Shown here: positions 13,260-23,439 of the stretch, piece after piece
Layout of the letters: each line of letters opens with the position of its first letter
Numbering within the stretch: position 1 is the first letter of the stretch
NCBI RefSeq assembly: GCF_023101165.1
Contig: NZ_CP078076.1
Coordinates: 1,550,001 to 1,614,000 of the forward strand
From: Microbacterium sufflavum
GTDB lineage: Bacteria > Actinomycetota > Actinomycetes > Actinomycetales > Microbacteriaceae
Direction of reading: 5' to 3'
DNA: 64,000 nt
Translations under genes and position numbers: made by a program
The notes under the pieces: model-generated
Told to the model about the DNA's origin: nothing
Seen by the model: only the letters and a program-made list of their open reading frames with translations
Database searches by the model: none

Positions 13260-15326
13260 ATGGTCGACGCTGCCGTCCGTCCTTCCACCACCCCCGACGA
13301 GCCCCGTCGCGAGACGGAAGCTCCGCGCATCGATGTCGCCGCCGTCACCGACGCCCTGATGGGCACCTGGGCCGACGTGCGCCGTGAGGCCCGCGAGATG
13401 ATCAAGGATCCGGCGTTCTGGCGTCAGGACGAGCTGGGCAAGGACGAGCACCGCGAGCGCGTGCTCAGCCAGCTGCACCTGCTGGTGGAGAACAAGGCCG
13501 TGCACCGCGCGTTCCCGAAGCGCTTCGGCGGCGAAGAGAACAACGGCGGCAACATCGCCGGGTTCGAGGAGCTCGTGGCCGCCGACCCCAGCCTGCAGAT
13601 CAAGTCGGGCGTGCAGTGGGGTCTGTTCGGCTCGGCGATCCTGCAGCTCGGTACGGCGGAGCACCACGAGAAGTGGCTGCCCGGCGTGATGGACCTGTCG
13701 ATCCCCGGCGCGTTCGCGATGACCGAGATCGGCCACGGCTCCGACGTCGCGGCGGTCGGCACCACCGCGACCTACGACCCGGAGACGGAGGAGTTCGTCA
13801 TCCACACGCCGTTCCGCGGCGCGACCAAGGAGTACCTCGGCAACGCGGCCCTGCACGGCATCGCGGCGACCGTGTTCGCGCAGCTCATCACGAACGGCGT
13901 CAACCACGGCGTGCACTGCTTCTACGTGCCGCTGCGCGGGGACGACGGAAACGACCTGCCGGGCATCGGCCGCGAGGACGACGGTCTCAAGGGCGGGCTG
14001 AACGGCATCGACAACGGACGGCTCTCGTTCGACCGGGTGCGCATCCCGCGCACGAACCTGCTGAACCGGTACGGCGACGTGGCCGCGGACGGCACCTACA
14101 CCAGCGCCATCGACAGCCCCGGCCGCCGCTTCTTCACGATGCTCGGCACCCTGGTGCAGGGGCGTGTCTCGCTCGACGGCGCCGCGTCCTGGGCGTCGGC
14201 GCTCGGCCTGTACATCGCGGTCACCTACGCCACCCAGCGCCGCCAGTTCGACGGGGCGGACGGCCAGGAGGTCGTGCTGCTCGACTACGGCAAGCACCAG
14301 CGCCGCCTGCTCCCGCGGCTCGCGACCACGTATGCGCAGATCTTCGCGCACGACGAGTTCCTCCAGAAGTTCGACGGTGTGTTCTCCGGACGCACCGACA
14401 CCCCGAGCGACCGGGAAGACCTGGAGACGCTCGCCGCGGCCCTCAAGCCGCTGTCGACCTGGCACGCGCTCGACACGCTCCAGGAGGCGCGCGAGGCGTG
14501 CGGCGGGGCGGGCTTCATGTTCGAGAACCGGCTCGTCGGCCTGCGGCAGGACCTCGACATCTACGTCACCTTCGAGGGTGACAACAACGTGCTCCTGCAG
14601 CTCGTCGGCAAGCGGCTGCTGACCGACTACGCCAAGCAGTTCCAGGGCAAGGACGCGGCGTACCTCGCCCGGTACGCCGTGGGCATGACCGCGGGGAAGG
14701 TGTTCCACGGTGCGGGCCTGCGCCAGCTCGGCCAGGCCGTCAGCGACTTCGGCCAGGTCGCCCGTTCGGTGGAGCGCGGGCTGCGCGAGGAGCAGCAGCA
14801 CGACCTGCTCGCCGGCCGCGTACAGCAGATGGTCGCGGACATCGCCGGGCGGCTGCGCGCCGCCGGGAAGGACAAGACGCTCGGCGCCGAGCTGTTCAAC
14901 CAGAACCAGACCGAGCTGATCGAGGCCGCCAGGGCGCACGGCGAGCTGCTGCAGTGGGAGGCGTTCACCGACGCTGTCCACGCGATCGACGACCCGGAGA
15001 CGCGGAAGGTGCTCACGTGGCTGCGCGACCTCTTCGGTCTGCAGCTGATCGAGAAGCACCTGGCGTGGCACCTGATCCACGGACGCCTGTCGACGCAGCG
15101 CGCCGCCGCCGTGTCCAGCTACATCGACCGGCTGTGCGCCCGGCTGCGTCCGCACGCGCTCGACCTCGTCGACGCGTTCGGGTACGAGCCCGAGCACGTG
15201 CGCGCGCCGATCGCGAGCGGGGCCGAGAAGCAGCGTCAGGACGAGGCCCGCGCCTACTACGCCGATCTCGCGGCGTCTGGTCGGGCGCCGATCCAGGAGA
15301 AGGTGCTGAAGAAGCAGAAGCGCTGA
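13260..15326 (+). CDS. Acyl-CoA dehydrogenase/oxidase family protein
   Basis: 688 residues, about 300 longer than a simple acyl-CoA dehydrogenase and close to acyl-CoA oxidases. The FAD-dependent core covers about 60-460: an FAD/substrate segment [21 protein letters not shown] and a later helical part with the conserved [13 protein letters not shown]. The extra C-terminal region (about 480-680) resembles the ACOX domain. It should catalyse the first alpha-beta oxidation of an acyl-CoA; whether oxygen or an electron-transfer flavoprotein is the acceptor cannot be told. ATG 13260 follows GAGGAGG. A strong hairpin ends the transcript, so the gene is likely monocistronic. Confidence 0.92.
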   Translation: MVDAAVRPSTTPDEPRRETEAPRIDVAAVTDALMGTWADVRREAREMIKDPAFWRQDELGKDEHRERVLSQLHLLVENKAVHRAFPKRFGGEENNGGNIAGFEELVAADPSLQIKSGVQWGLFGSAILQLGTAEHHEKWLPGVMDLSIPGAFAMTEIGHGSDVAAVGTTATYDPETEEFVIHTPFRGATKEYLGNAALHGIAATVFAQLITNGVNHGVHCFYVPLRGDDGNDLPGIGREDDGLKGGLNGIDNGRLSFDRVRIPRTNLLNRYGDVAADGTYTSAIDSPGRRFFTMLGTLVQGRVSLDGAASWASALGLYIAVTYATQRRQFDGADGQEVVLLDYGKHQRRLLPRLATTYAQIFAHDEFLQKFDGVFSGRTDTPSDREDLETLAAALKPLSTWHALDTLQEAREACGGAGFMFENRLVGLRQDLDIYVTFEGDNNVLLQLVGKRLLTDYAKQFQGKDAAYLARYAVGMTAGKVFHGAGLRQLGQAVSDFGQVARSVERGLREEQQHDLLAGRVQQMVADIAGRLRAAGKDKTLGAELFNQNQTELIEAARAHGELLQWEAFTDAVHAIDDPETRKVLTWLRDLFGLQLIEKHLAWHLIHGRLSTQRAAAVSSYIDRLCARLRPHALDLVDAFGYEPEHVRAPIASGAEKQRQDEARAYYADLAASGRAPIQEKVLKKQKR

Positions 15327-15350
15327 CGCGGTTCGCCGTTCACCACCCCT

Positions 15351-15388
15351 CGATCCCGCCCGGATCCGCCGCGATCCGGGCGGGATCG
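15351..15388 (+). terminator. Terminator hairpin after the acyl-CoA dehydrogenase gene
   Basis: A perfect 16-bp stem, CGATCCCGCCCGGATC at 15351-15366 with its complement at 15373-15388, and six-base loop CGCCGC. It lies 24 bases after the stop codon. Confidence 0.85.
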
Positions 15389-15460
15389 TCGCGTCCGGCG
15401 CCGTGTTCTGAGGAGGTGGGAACGGGCGTAGTCTCGGCAGGTACCGACCAGAGGAGCACC

Positions 15461-16507
15461 ATGTCGTCCGTCATCGCCTACGCCGCCCCCGCCGAGGCCG
15501 CCCCGCTCGAGAAGACCGTGATCGAGCGGCGGGAGCTGGGGCCGCACGACATCCTCATCGACATCGCGTTCGCGGGCATCTGCCACTCCGACATCCACAC
15601 CGTGCGCGGCGACTGGGGCCCGCAGCAGTACCCGCTGGCACCGGGTCACGAGATCACCGGCACGGTCGCGGCGGTGGGCTCCGAGGTCACGCGTCACGCC
15701 GTGGGCGACCGCGTGGGCGTGGGGTGCCTGGTGAACTCCTGCGGCGAGTGCCGGCAGTGCCGCCGCGGCGAGGAGCAGTACTGCGAGAACGGCGCCATCG
15801 GCACCTACGGCGCGGTGGACCGCGACGGCACGATCACCCAGGGCGGCTACGCGCAGCAGGTCGTGGTGACCGAGGGATTCGTGCTGCGCATCCCCGACGC
15901 GCTGCCGCTCGACGCCGCGGCCCCGCTGCTGTGCGCGGGCATCACCACGTATTCGCCGCTGCGGCGCTGGAAGGTCGGCCCCGGCACGCGCGTGGCAGTG
16001 GTGGGCATGGGCGGACTCGGGCACATGGGAGTGCAGATCGCGCACGCGCTGGGTGCCGAGGTGACCGTGCTGTCGCAGACCCTGTCGAAGCAGGACGACG
16101 GCTTGCGGCTCGGCGCCGACCGCTACTTCGCCACGAGCGACCGCGAGACGTTCCGCGAGCTGCGCGGGTCGTTCGACGTGATCCTCAACACCGTGAGCGC
16201 CGCGATCGACCTGCGCTCCTACCTGGGGCTGCTCGACGTGGACGGCACGCTGGTGTGCGTGGGCGCGCCGCCGGAGGCCCTGTCGGTGAACGCGGGCTCG
16301 CTCATCGCGGGGCGTCGCTCGATCGCCGGGTCGAACATCGGCGGCATCAGGGAGACGCAGGAGATGCTCGACTTCTGCACCGAGCACGGCATCACCGCGC
16401 AGATCGAGGTCATCCCCGCGTCGGCGATCAACGAGGCGTACGAGCGCGTGCTCGCCTCCGACGTCCGCTACCGCTTCGTGATCGACGCCGCCACCTTCGC
16501 CGCCTGA
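15461..16507 (+). CDS. Zinc-dependent alcohol dehydrogenase, cinnamyl-alcohol (YahK) type
   Basis: A 348-residue medium-chain dehydrogenase that interconverts alcohols and aldehydes with NADP(H). Catalytic zinc ligands are Cys41 in GICHSD, the His-Glu in PGHEITG and a later Cys. The structural zinc site is the four-cysteine loop [15 protein letters not shown]. The Rossmann fold has [20 protein letters not shown]. All of this fits the CAD/YahK/YjgB class, commonly active on aromatic or branched aldehydes. ATG 15461 follows GAGGAGC. The gene is flanked by two hairpins sharing the same GATCCCGC core and so appears to be a single-gene unit. Confidence 0.94.
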   Translation: MSSVIAYAAPAEAAPLEKTVIERRELGPHDILIDIAFAGICHSDIHTVRGDWGPQQYPLAPGHEITGTVAAVGSEVTRHAVGDRVGVGCLVNSCGECRQCRRGEEQYCENGAIGTYGAVDRDGTITQGGYAQQVVVTEGFVLRIPDALPLDAAAPLLCAGITTYSPLRRWKVGPGTRVAVVGMGGLGHMGVQIAHALGAEVTVLSQTLSKQDDGLRLGADRYFATSDRETFRELRGSFDVILNTVSAAIDLRSYLGLLDVDGTLVCVGAPPEALSVNAGSLIAGRRSIAGSNIGGIRETQEMLDFCTEHGITAQIEVIPASAINEAYERVLASDVRYRFVIDAATFAA

Positions 16508-16514
16508 CCGCCTC

Positions 16515-16547
16515 CCGATCCCGCGCGACAGCTGCGTGCGGGATCGG
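16515..16547 (+). terminator. Terminator hairpin after the alcohol dehydrogenase gene
   Basis: A 10-bp stem, CCGATCCCGC (16515-16524) pairing with GCGGGATCGG (16538-16547), and a 13-base loop, beginning seven bases after the stop. The stem core is nearly the same as that of the terminator at 15351. Confidence 0.65.
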
Positions 16548-16636
16548 AACCGCGCCGCGGAGCGGTCGGGGAGGCCCGCCTTCCGATCCCGCATCCGGCG
16601 CGGGTGCGTGTCGGCGGTCGCCGGTAGCGTCGAGTC

Positions 16637-17206
16637 ATGACCTCCCTCCTGATCGGCCCCGACCTCCGCGCGCGCTGCGCGTGGGTGGGCGACGACCCCG
16701 AGTACCGCCGCTATCACGACGAGGAGTGGGGCACCGCACTGCACGGCGACCGGGCGCTGTTCGAGAAGATGGCGCTGGAGGGGTTCCAGGCCGGGCTCTC
16801 CTGGATCACGATCCTGCGCAAGCGTCCGCGGTTCCGCGAGGTGTTCGCGGGGTTCGAGCCGGAGGCGGTCGCCGCGTTCGACGAGTCCGATGTCGAGCGG
16901 CTGATGGGCGACGCCGGCATCATCCGCAACCGCGCCAAGATCGAGGCCACGATCGGCAATGCGCGCCTCGTCCGTGCGATGGCGGAGGGGGAGCTCGATG
17001 CGCTCATGTGGTCGTTCGCCCCGCCGGCGACCGGCGCCCGGCCGAGCTCGTTCGCCGAGGTCCCGGCGGTGACGCCGGAGTCGACCGCGCTGAGCAAGGA
17101 GCTGCGGCGCCGGGGCTTCCGGTTCGTCGGACCGACCACGATGTACGCCCTGATGCAGTCCGCCGGGATGGTCGACGACCACATCGCGGGGTGCTGGCGG
17201 GCGTAG
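16637..17206 (+). CDS. tag: DNA-3-methyladenine glycosylase I
   Basis: 189 residues, the normal Tag length. It excises 3-methyladenine from alkylated DNA in base-excision repair. The zinc-snap ligands of the family are present: Cys14, His27 (in YHDEEWG), His182 and Cys186 (DDHIAGC). The substrate-pocket segment LEGFQAGLSWITILRKR and the helix-hairpin-helix part IIRNRAKIEATIGNA are also typical. It has its own upstream region and is followed directly by the promoter of the type VII-like island. Confidence 0.96.
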   Translation: MTSLLIGPDLRARCAWVGDDPEYRRYHDEEWGTALHGDRALFEKMALEGFQAGLSWITILRKRPRFREVFAGFEPEAVAAFDESDVERLMGDAGIIRNRAKIEATIGNARLVRAMAEGELDALMWSFAPPATGARPSSFAEVPAVTPESTALSKELRRRGFRFVGPTTMYALMQSAGMVDDHIAGCWRA

Positions 17207-17217
17207 CTCCGGCCGAG

Positions 17218-17264
17218 TGGGGAGATCTCCCCATCGAGCGATATTCTGCGACGTGGTTAGGATG
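17218..17264 (+). promoter_or_regulatory. Promoter A with ATGGGGA-N4-TCCCCAT-type operator, upstream of the giant Ig-like gene
   Basis: A palindrome at 17219-17234 (TGGGGAGATCTCCCCA, perfect 16-bp dyad) is followed after 23 bases by TAGGAT (17259-17264), a good -10 candidate about 70 bases before the start codon. The same palindrome with nearly the same distance to a TAnnnT box occurs at 39621 and, on the other strand, at 44764. The half nearest the gene borders the -35 region, as for class II activator sites, but repression is also possible. Confidence 0.75.
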
Positions 17265-17333
17265 TAGCAGTGTTCCGTGGGCCGTCGTGCCGCGGTGGAG
17301 TCAGTGTGAGACGACCCTGGGGGGGAACCGGGT

Positions 17334-20300
17334 ATGAAGGCGTTGTCGTGGATGCGCGCGCGACCCAAGACGCTGGCGTCCGCCGCCGGGGTCACGGTGG
17401 GTGTGATCGCCCTCACCACGATGGCCTTCACGTATGAGGGCTTCCCCACCACCAAGGTCGACCTGAACGACGGCGGCGTCTGGATCACCAAGACCTCGAG
17501 CCTGCTCGTCGGGCACTTCAACCACGAGTCGACGATCCTCGACGGCGGGCTGCGCACCACCAGCGAGGACTACGACATCCTGCAGGACGCGGCGAACGTG
17601 CTGGTCGTCGACGAGAGCGCGTCCACCGTGACCGCGGTCGACCCGGCGCGCGTCTCGCTCGGCGACTCCGCCCTCATCCCCTCCACCGCGAAGGTCGCGC
17701 TCGGCGCGAACACCGCGGCGATCCTCGACCAGGACTCGGGCGACCTGTGGGTCGTGCCGGTCCGGGGCATCAACGCGTTCGAGATCGAGGCCGCGGAGCC
17801 CGTGGTCGAGCTCGGCGACGACTCCGACGTGACGGTCGCCCAGGACGGCACCGTGTTCGGGCTGTCGGGCGAGCGCGGCGAGGTCGTCACGGTCCCGGTC
17901 GACCCCGAGGGCGCGCCGCTCGACCCGTCCGCCGCGTCGGTGGGCGAGCTCGACCTGTCCGAGCGTCCGTCGATCACCGCGGTCGGCCGCACCCCGGTCG
18001 TGCTCGATGCAGCCGCCGGCGTCGTGACGAGCCCGGGCGGCTTCCGCACCGAGGTGCCGGGCGCGGCCGACGCCGTGCTGCAGCACGCCTCCGCCGAGAC
18101 CGACGCGGTCGCCCTCGCCACGCCCTCCGCGCTGGTGCGCGTGCCGTTCGACGGCGGAGAGCCCGAGGAGACCTCGGCGGGAGCCGACGGCACGGCCGCG
18201 GCGCCCGTGTGGCTCCGCGGCTGCACGTATGGCGCGTGGGCGGGCTCGGCCACGTTCATCCGCGAGTGCCCGGGCGATGGCAACGACGTCAACGCCCCCA
18301 TCGACGGCGCGGAGGACTCGTCGAGCCTCACGTTCCGCGTCAACCGCGACGTGATCATCCTCAACGACGCGGTCGGCGGCGCCGCCTGGCTCGCGAACGA
18401 GAGCCTGCAGCGCGTCGACAACTGGAACGACCTGACCCCGCCCGAGGGCGAGACCGAGAACCAGGACGACTCCACGGAGGAGACGGTCGAGACCACGCTG
18501 CCCGAGCGCAGCGAGGAGAACACCCCGCCCATCGCGGAGGACGACTCCTACGGCGTGCGACCGGGCGCGACCACGCTGCTGCCGGTGCTCGACAACGACA
18601 ACGACCCCGACGGCGACGTGCTGGTCGCCGCGCTGGCCGAGGCGCAGCCGGGCATCGGCACGGTGCAGCCCATCAACAACGGCGGGGCGCTGCAGATCGC
18701 GGTCGACGAGAAGGCGTCGGGCACGGCCAGCTTCACGTACGAGGTCGACGACGGCCGCAAGGGCAAGGACACCGCGGTCGTCACCCTGACCGTGCGCGAC
18801 TGGAGCGAGAACGCCGCGCCGGAGCCCAAGCGGAAGACCTCGCTGGCGGTGGAGACCGGCGGCACGATCTCGTACAACATCCTCCCCGACTGGATCGACC
18901 CCGACGGCGACGACATCTACCTCAAGGAGGTCATCCCCGCGCCGGGCGACGAGGTCGACTTCAGCCGCGACGGGCAGATGACGTACAAGGCGACCGCGAG
19001 CCTGCAGGGCCGCAAGGACGTGATGGTGACGGTCGCCGATGCGACCGGCGAGTCCACGTCCGCCACGATCGCGCTCGACGTGCGCCCGCAGGGCTCGACC
19101 AACCCGAAGACCAACGCCGACCACGTGGTGACCCGCGCGGGGGAGCAGATCACGGTCGCCCCGCTCACGAACGACACCAGCACGAGCCGGGAGCAGCTGC
19201 GCCTGAGCCGCGTGCTCGACACCGCGGGCGCCACGATCCAGCCCGACTTCCCCAACAAGACCTTCACGTTCCTGGCCCAGAACCCGGGCGTTTACTACGT
19301 GCAGTACCAGGTGACGACGGGGCCGAAGAACGGCGAGGGGCTCGTGCGCGTCGACGTGATGCCCGAGTCCGAGACCGACCTGCCGCCGGTCGCCGTGCGC
19401 GACGTGGCACTGCTGCCCACCGGCGGCGACGTGCTGCTGGGCGTGCTCAACAACGACACCGACCCCGCCGGCGGCATCCTCGTGGTGCAGTCCGTGTCGA
19501 TGGACCCCAGCACGGGCATCTCGGTGTCGGTGCTGAACCACGAGACCCTGCGCATCACCGACCAGGGCGCGCTCGACGAGCCGGTGCGCATCGGCTACCG
19601 CATCTCGAACGGCTCGAAGTCGGCCGACGGCGAGGTCGTGGTCATCCCGATCCCCGCACCCGACGAGATCCTGCCCCCGATCGCCAACCCCGACACGGCG
19701 ACCGTGCGCGCGGGCGACGTCGTGACGATCCCCGTGCTCGACAACGACTCCCACCCGAGCGACGACGTGATGCACGTCGAGCCGGAGCTGGTCGAGACGG
19801 TCGACCCGGAGGACGGCGAGGCCTTCGTGTCGCAGGACGAGGTGCGCTTCAAGGCGGGCACCGAGCCGAAGACCGTCTACCTCACGTACGAGGTGGCCGA
19901 CTCGCGTCAGCAGAAGGCCGCCGGCTACGTCACGATCCAGATCCTCCCGGTGGACGTGGAGAAGAACGCCGCCCCGCGTCCGCAGGACCTCACGGCCCGT
20001 GCGCTCGCCGGCAGCGAGGTGAACATCGCGGTGCCGCTCGACGGCATCGACGCCGACGGCGACTCGGTCGAGCTGCTGGGCATCGATTCGAGCCCGCGCA
20101 AGGGCCGCATCACGACCGTCGGACCCAACTACTTCACCTACGAGGCCGGCTCCGAGTCGTCGGGGGTGGACACGTTCACCTACCGGGTGCGCGACCGCCT
20201 GGGCAAGGAGGGCGTCGCGACGATCCGCGTGGGCGTCGCTCCGGCCGAGCAGATCAACCAGCCCCCGTACGCCGTGAAGGACGCCGTGGTCGTGCGGCCC

Positions 20301-23300
20301 GGCCGCGAGATCGCCGTCCCGGTGCTCGCCAACGACTCCGACCCCGAGGGCGACAAGGTCTCGCTCGTGAAGGACGGGCTCGAGGTGCCGGAGGGCCTGG
20401 AGGGCCGCGTCTCGGGCGACCGCGTGATCGTGAAGGTGCCCGACCGCGAGATGGAGACGTCGCTGCAGTACACGGTGAGCGACGCCCGGGGTGCCACGGC
20501 CACCGCGACCCTGCAGATCACGGTCGACGAGGACGTGCCGCTGCAGGCGCCCGTCGCCCGCGACGACCGGCTCCAGCCGTCCGACCTGAAGGACGGCGGG
20601 CTCTCGGCCGACCTCGAGATCCTCAAGAACGACGAAGACCCGGACGGCACCAAGGACCGGCTCGACGTGGAGGTGGGCGCGGGCGGCACGCTGCTGGAGA
20701 ACGGCAAGGTGCGCGTCACCGTCACCGACGAGCTGCAGCTGATCCGCTACACCCTCACCGACCCGGACGGCCTCCAGGCGTCCGCGTTCATCTTCGTGCC
20801 GTCGCGCGACGGCCTGCGCCCGACTCTCACCTCCACCAAGCCGGTCGAGGTCGTCAGCGGCGAGACCAAGGACCTGCCCCTGTCGGAGTACGTCACGGTC
20901 GCGGGCGGCGGCGACGTGCGCATCACCGAGAAGGCGAAGATCAGCGCCAACAACGCGGACGGCTCGGACCTGCTCAAGGACGCGAGCACCCTGGTCTACA
21001 CCTCGGCGCCCGGCTACTTCGGCCCCGACGCGCTCACGTTCGAGGTGACCGACGGCGACGGACCGGACGACCCCGAAGGGCGCAAGGCCACGCTGAGCAT
21101 CCCGATCAACGTGCTGCCGCCGGAGAACCAGCAGCCCACGTTCATCGGCGGTCAGGTCAACGTCGCCCCGGGTGAGGATGCGACCCCGCTCGACCTCGCC
21201 GCCCTCACCGACGACCCCGACCCGGAGGACGAGGGCAAGCACGAGTACTCCCTCGTCGGCGGAGACGGCAAGGGCATCTCGGCGCGCATCGACGGCGACC
21301 GGCTGCTGGTCGAGGCGTCGTCGAACGCCAAGAAGGGCACCAGCGCCTCGCTCACGATCCGCGTGTCCGACGGCGAGACCGAGCCGATCGAAGGCACCGT
21401 GACCGCGACCGTCACGGCCTCCACACGGGCGATGCCCGCCGCCAACACCGACACGATCTCCGAGGCCGACGCCGGGAAGACCATCACGGTGCCGGCGCTC
21501 GCGAACGACTTCAACCCGTTCCCGGAGACCCCGCTGAAGATCGTCGGCGCGGTGACCGAGTCCGGTCGCGGCGAGGCCTCGTTCACCGAGGACGAGGTGC
21601 GCGTGACCCCGGCCGAGGGCTTCGTCGGCACGCTGGTGGTGCGCTACCGCGTGCAGGACGCGACGGAAGACGTGGACCGCGAGGTGAACGGACAGATCGT
21701 GGTCACGGTGCAGGACGTGCCGGCGGCCCCGGGCACCCCGGTCGTGACGAGCGTGCAGGACCGCACCGTGGTGGTGTCGTACTCGGCCCCGTCGAACAAC
21801 GGCGCCGAGATCACGAAGTACACCGTGAAGTCGGTCGGCGGCGGCGCGTACTCGAAGGAGTGCGCCTCCACCACCTGCACGCTGGACGGCCTGACCAACA
21901 ACGTCGAGTACACGTTCCAGGTGACCGCGACGAACCGCGTCGGCGAGTCCGAGCCGTCGGGCGTCTCCGAGGTCGCGCGTCCCGACGCCCGGCCGGACAC
22001 CCCGAACCCGCCGACCCTCGACTTCGGCGACAAGTCGCTCAAGGTCGCGTGGACGACGCCGACGACCCCCGGCTCTCCCGTCGAGCGGTACACGCTCGAG
22101 ATCTCCCCCGCGCCGCCCTCCGGCATCACGCAGAAGGAGGCCACGGGCAACTCGCTCACGTGGGAGGGGCTGGAGAACGGCTCGAACTACCAGGTGCGCG
22201 TGCAGGCGCACAACCGCGCCCCCGACCCGTCGAGCTGGAGCGGCTGGTCGGCCTCCGAGATCCCCGCGGGACCCCCGCTCGCGGCCGGCGCTCCCTCCAC
22301 GAAGGAGCTCGAGCCGGTGTCGGGCCAGGCGCAGATGCTCGTGAGCTGGAACCCGCCGGACAAGAACGGCGACGCGATCCGCGGGTACGAGCTCCAGGTG
22401 ATCTCCGGAGGCCAGACGGTCCGCACCCTCACGCCGGGCGCGCAGGCGAACAGCCAGGCCGTGACCGTGCCGACGTCGGAGTCCGCGTACACGTACCGCA
22501 TCCGCGCCTACAACAAGGCCGGCTGGGGCGAGTGGAGTGCGCCGTCGGCCCCGCGCCGCGGTGTGATCGCGCCCGGAGCGCCGACCAGCCTGACGGTCAC
22601 GGCCGAGCTCGACAGGGCGCTCGACATCTCCTACCGCCAGGGCTCGCGCAACGGCGCCAAGGAGAGCGAGGTCACGTACCAGTACCGGCTCAACGGCGGC
22701 AACTGGAACACCCTCTCCGGCACCCGCATCGGCGGTCTCACGAACGGCCAGAACTACCGCATCGAGGTGCGGGCGGTCGCGACCGTCGACGGCGTCACGT
22801 ACGCCGGGGCCGTGTCGAACTCCGCGACAGGGAACCCGTACGGTGCACCGCGCCAACCCGCCGTGGACGCCATCGGTGGCGCGACCCAGGTGGAGCTGCG
22901 GTGGAACGCCAGCGGCTCCCCGAACGGCCGCGACATCAAGGTCGTGCAGATCAGCATCGACGGCGGCGGCTGGGAGAACGTCGGCATCTCCGGTTCGCGC
23001 ACGGTCGGCAACGGCTACAACCAGGGCCACAGCATCCGCGTGCGCGCGCAGGACGCCGCGGGGCAGTGGACGCCCGAGAACTCGGCATCGGCGAGCTCCG
23101 GCCCGCCGCCCGCGCCGCGCGCCTGGGTCAGCCGAGGCACCGCGGGCAACTGGCCGGGGCAGTGCACCGACGGCACCTGCGCCAAGTTCGTCGTCAACAC
23201 CCAGAACTTCCCCGCCGGCACGTACCAGGTGTGGTGCAACAGCACCGCGCCGACCGCGGGACCCCGGTTCGCGGGCGGCAGCAGCTGGTACATCCCCGCC

Positions 23301-23402
23301 AACGGCGCGGTCGAGCTCGGCTGCTTCCACGGCATGGGCGGCCGCGGCTACGAGGTCTGGGTGACCATCGGCGGCACCGACTACGAACGACGCCCCTGGT
23401 AG
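17334..23402 (+). CDS. Giant membrane-anchored Ig-like/cadherin-like and Fn3 protein, first gene of the type VII-like operon
   Basis: 2022 residues, not assignable to a named protein. One hydrophobic N-terminal segment (about 12-32) acts as signal anchor, so nearly all is extracytoplasmic. Residues about 35-370 form a beta-rich, propeller-like region. From about 395 to 1460 there are nine or ten cadherin/VCBS-like repeats marked by PVLDNDNDPDGD, GVLNNDTDPAGG, PVLDNDSHPSDD and PVLANDSDPEGD, which suggests calcium-binding linkers. From about 1462 to 1935 come five Fn3-like domains (first: TPVVTSVQDRTVVVSYSAPS). The last 90 residues hold four cysteines (CTDGTCAKF, WCNST, LGCFHG). Start ATG 17334 has a G-rich ribosome site. 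As the leading gene, it may form an envelope stalk or scaffold for the secretion-like machine (inference). Confidence 0.88.
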   Translation: MKALSWMRARPKTLASAAGVTVGVIALTTMAFTYEGFPTTKVDLNDGGVWITKTSSLLVGHFNHESTILDGGLRTTSEDYDILQDAANVLVVDESASTVTAVDPARVSLGDSALIPSTAKVALGANTAAILDQDSGDLWVVPVRGINAFEIEAAEPVVELGDDSDVTVAQDGTVFGLSGERGEVVTVPVDPEGAPLDPSAASVGELDLSERPSITAVGRTPVVLDAAAGVVTSPGGFRTEVPGAADAVLQHASAETDAVALATPSALVRVPFDGGEPEETSAGADGTAAAPVWLRGCTYGAWAGSATFIRECPGDGNDVNAPIDGAEDSSSLTFRVNRDVIILNDAVGGAAWLANESLQRVDNWNDLTPPEGETENQDDSTEETVETTLPERSEENTPPIAEDDSYGVRPGATTLLPVLDNDNDPDGDVLVAALAEAQPGIGTVQPINNGGALQIAVDEKASGTASFTYEVDDGRKGKDTAVVTLTVRDWSENAAPEPKRKTSLAVETGGTISYNILPDWIDPDGDDIYLKEVIPAPGDEVDFSRDGQMTYKATASLQGRKDVMVTVADATGESTSATIALDVRPQGSTNPKTNADHVVTRAGEQITVAPLTNDTSTSREQLRLSRVLDTAGATIQPDFPNKTFTFLAQNPGVYYVQYQVTTGPKNGEGLVRVDVMPESETDLPPVAVRDVALLPTGGDVLLGVLNNDTDPAGGILVVQSVSMDPSTGISVSVLNHETLRITDQGALDEPVRIGYRISNGSKSADGEVVVIPIPAPDEILPPIANPDTATVRAGDVVTIPVLDNDSHPSDDVMHVEPELVETVDPEDGEAFVSQDEVRFKAGTEPKTVYLTYEVADSRQQKAAGYVTIQILPVDVEKNAAPRPQDLTARALAGSEVNIAVPLDGIDADGDSVELLGIDSSPRKGRITTVGPNYFTYEAGSESSGVDTFTYRVRDRLGKEGVATIRVGVAPAEQINQPPYAVKDAVVVRPGREIAVPVLANDSDPEGDKVSLVKDGLEVPEGLEGRVSGDRVIVKVPDREMETSLQYTVSDARGATATATLQITVDEDVPLQAPVARDDRLQPSDLKDGGLSADLEILKNDEDPDGTKDRLDVEVGAGGTLLENGKVRVTVTDELQLIRYTLTDPDGLQASAFIFVPSRDGLRPTLTSTKPVEVVSGETKDLPLSEYVTVAGGGDVRITEKAKISANNADGSDLLKDASTLVYTSAPGYFGPDALTFEVTDGDGPDDPEGRKATLSIPINVLPPENQQPTFIGGQVNVAPGEDATPLDLAALTDDPDPEDEGKHEYSLVGGDGKGISARIDGDRLLVEASSNAKKGTSASLTIRVSDGETEPIEGTVTATVTASTRAMPAANTDTISEADAGKTITVPALANDFNPFPETPLKIVGAVTESGRGEASFTEDEVRVTPAEGFVGTLVVRYRVQDATEDVDREVNGQIVVTVQDVPAAPGTPVVTSVQDRTVVVSYSAPSNNGAEITKYTVKSVGGGAYSKECASTTCTLDGLTNNVEYTFQVTATNRVGESEPSGVSEVARPDARPDTPNPPTLDFGDKSLKVAWTTPTTPGSPVERYTLEISPAPPSGITQKEATGNSLTWEGLENGSNYQVRVQAHNRAPDPSSWSGWSASEIPAGPPLAAGAPSTKELEPVSGQAQMLVSWNPPDKNGDAIRGYELQVISGGQTVRTLTPGAQANSQAVTVPTSESAYTYRIRAYNKAGWGEWSAPSAPRRGVIAPGAPTSLTVTAELDRALDISYRQGSRNGAKESEVTYQYRLNGGNWNTLSGTRIGGLTNGQNYRIEVRAVATVDGVTYAGAVSNSATGNPYGAPRQPAVDAIGGATQVELRWNASGSPNGRDIKVVQISIDGGGWENVGISGSRTVGNGYNQGHSIRVRAQDAAGQWTPENSASASSGPPPAPRAWVSRGTAGNWPGQCTDGTCAKFVVNTQNFPAGTYQVWCNSTAPTAGPRFAGGSSWYIPANGAVELGCFHGMGGRGYEVWVTIGGTDYERRPW

Positions 23403-23439
23403 CGGGCACCCCTTCCCCCGAGAGAGCACAGGACAACCC

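Noticed and set aside
15351..16547. The two hairpins with a common GATCCCGC core as ends of a mobile unit enclosing the alcohol dehydrogenase gene
   Set aside because: Each lies right after a stop codon and behaves as an ordinary terminator. The shared core is short, and no flanking duplication is seen.
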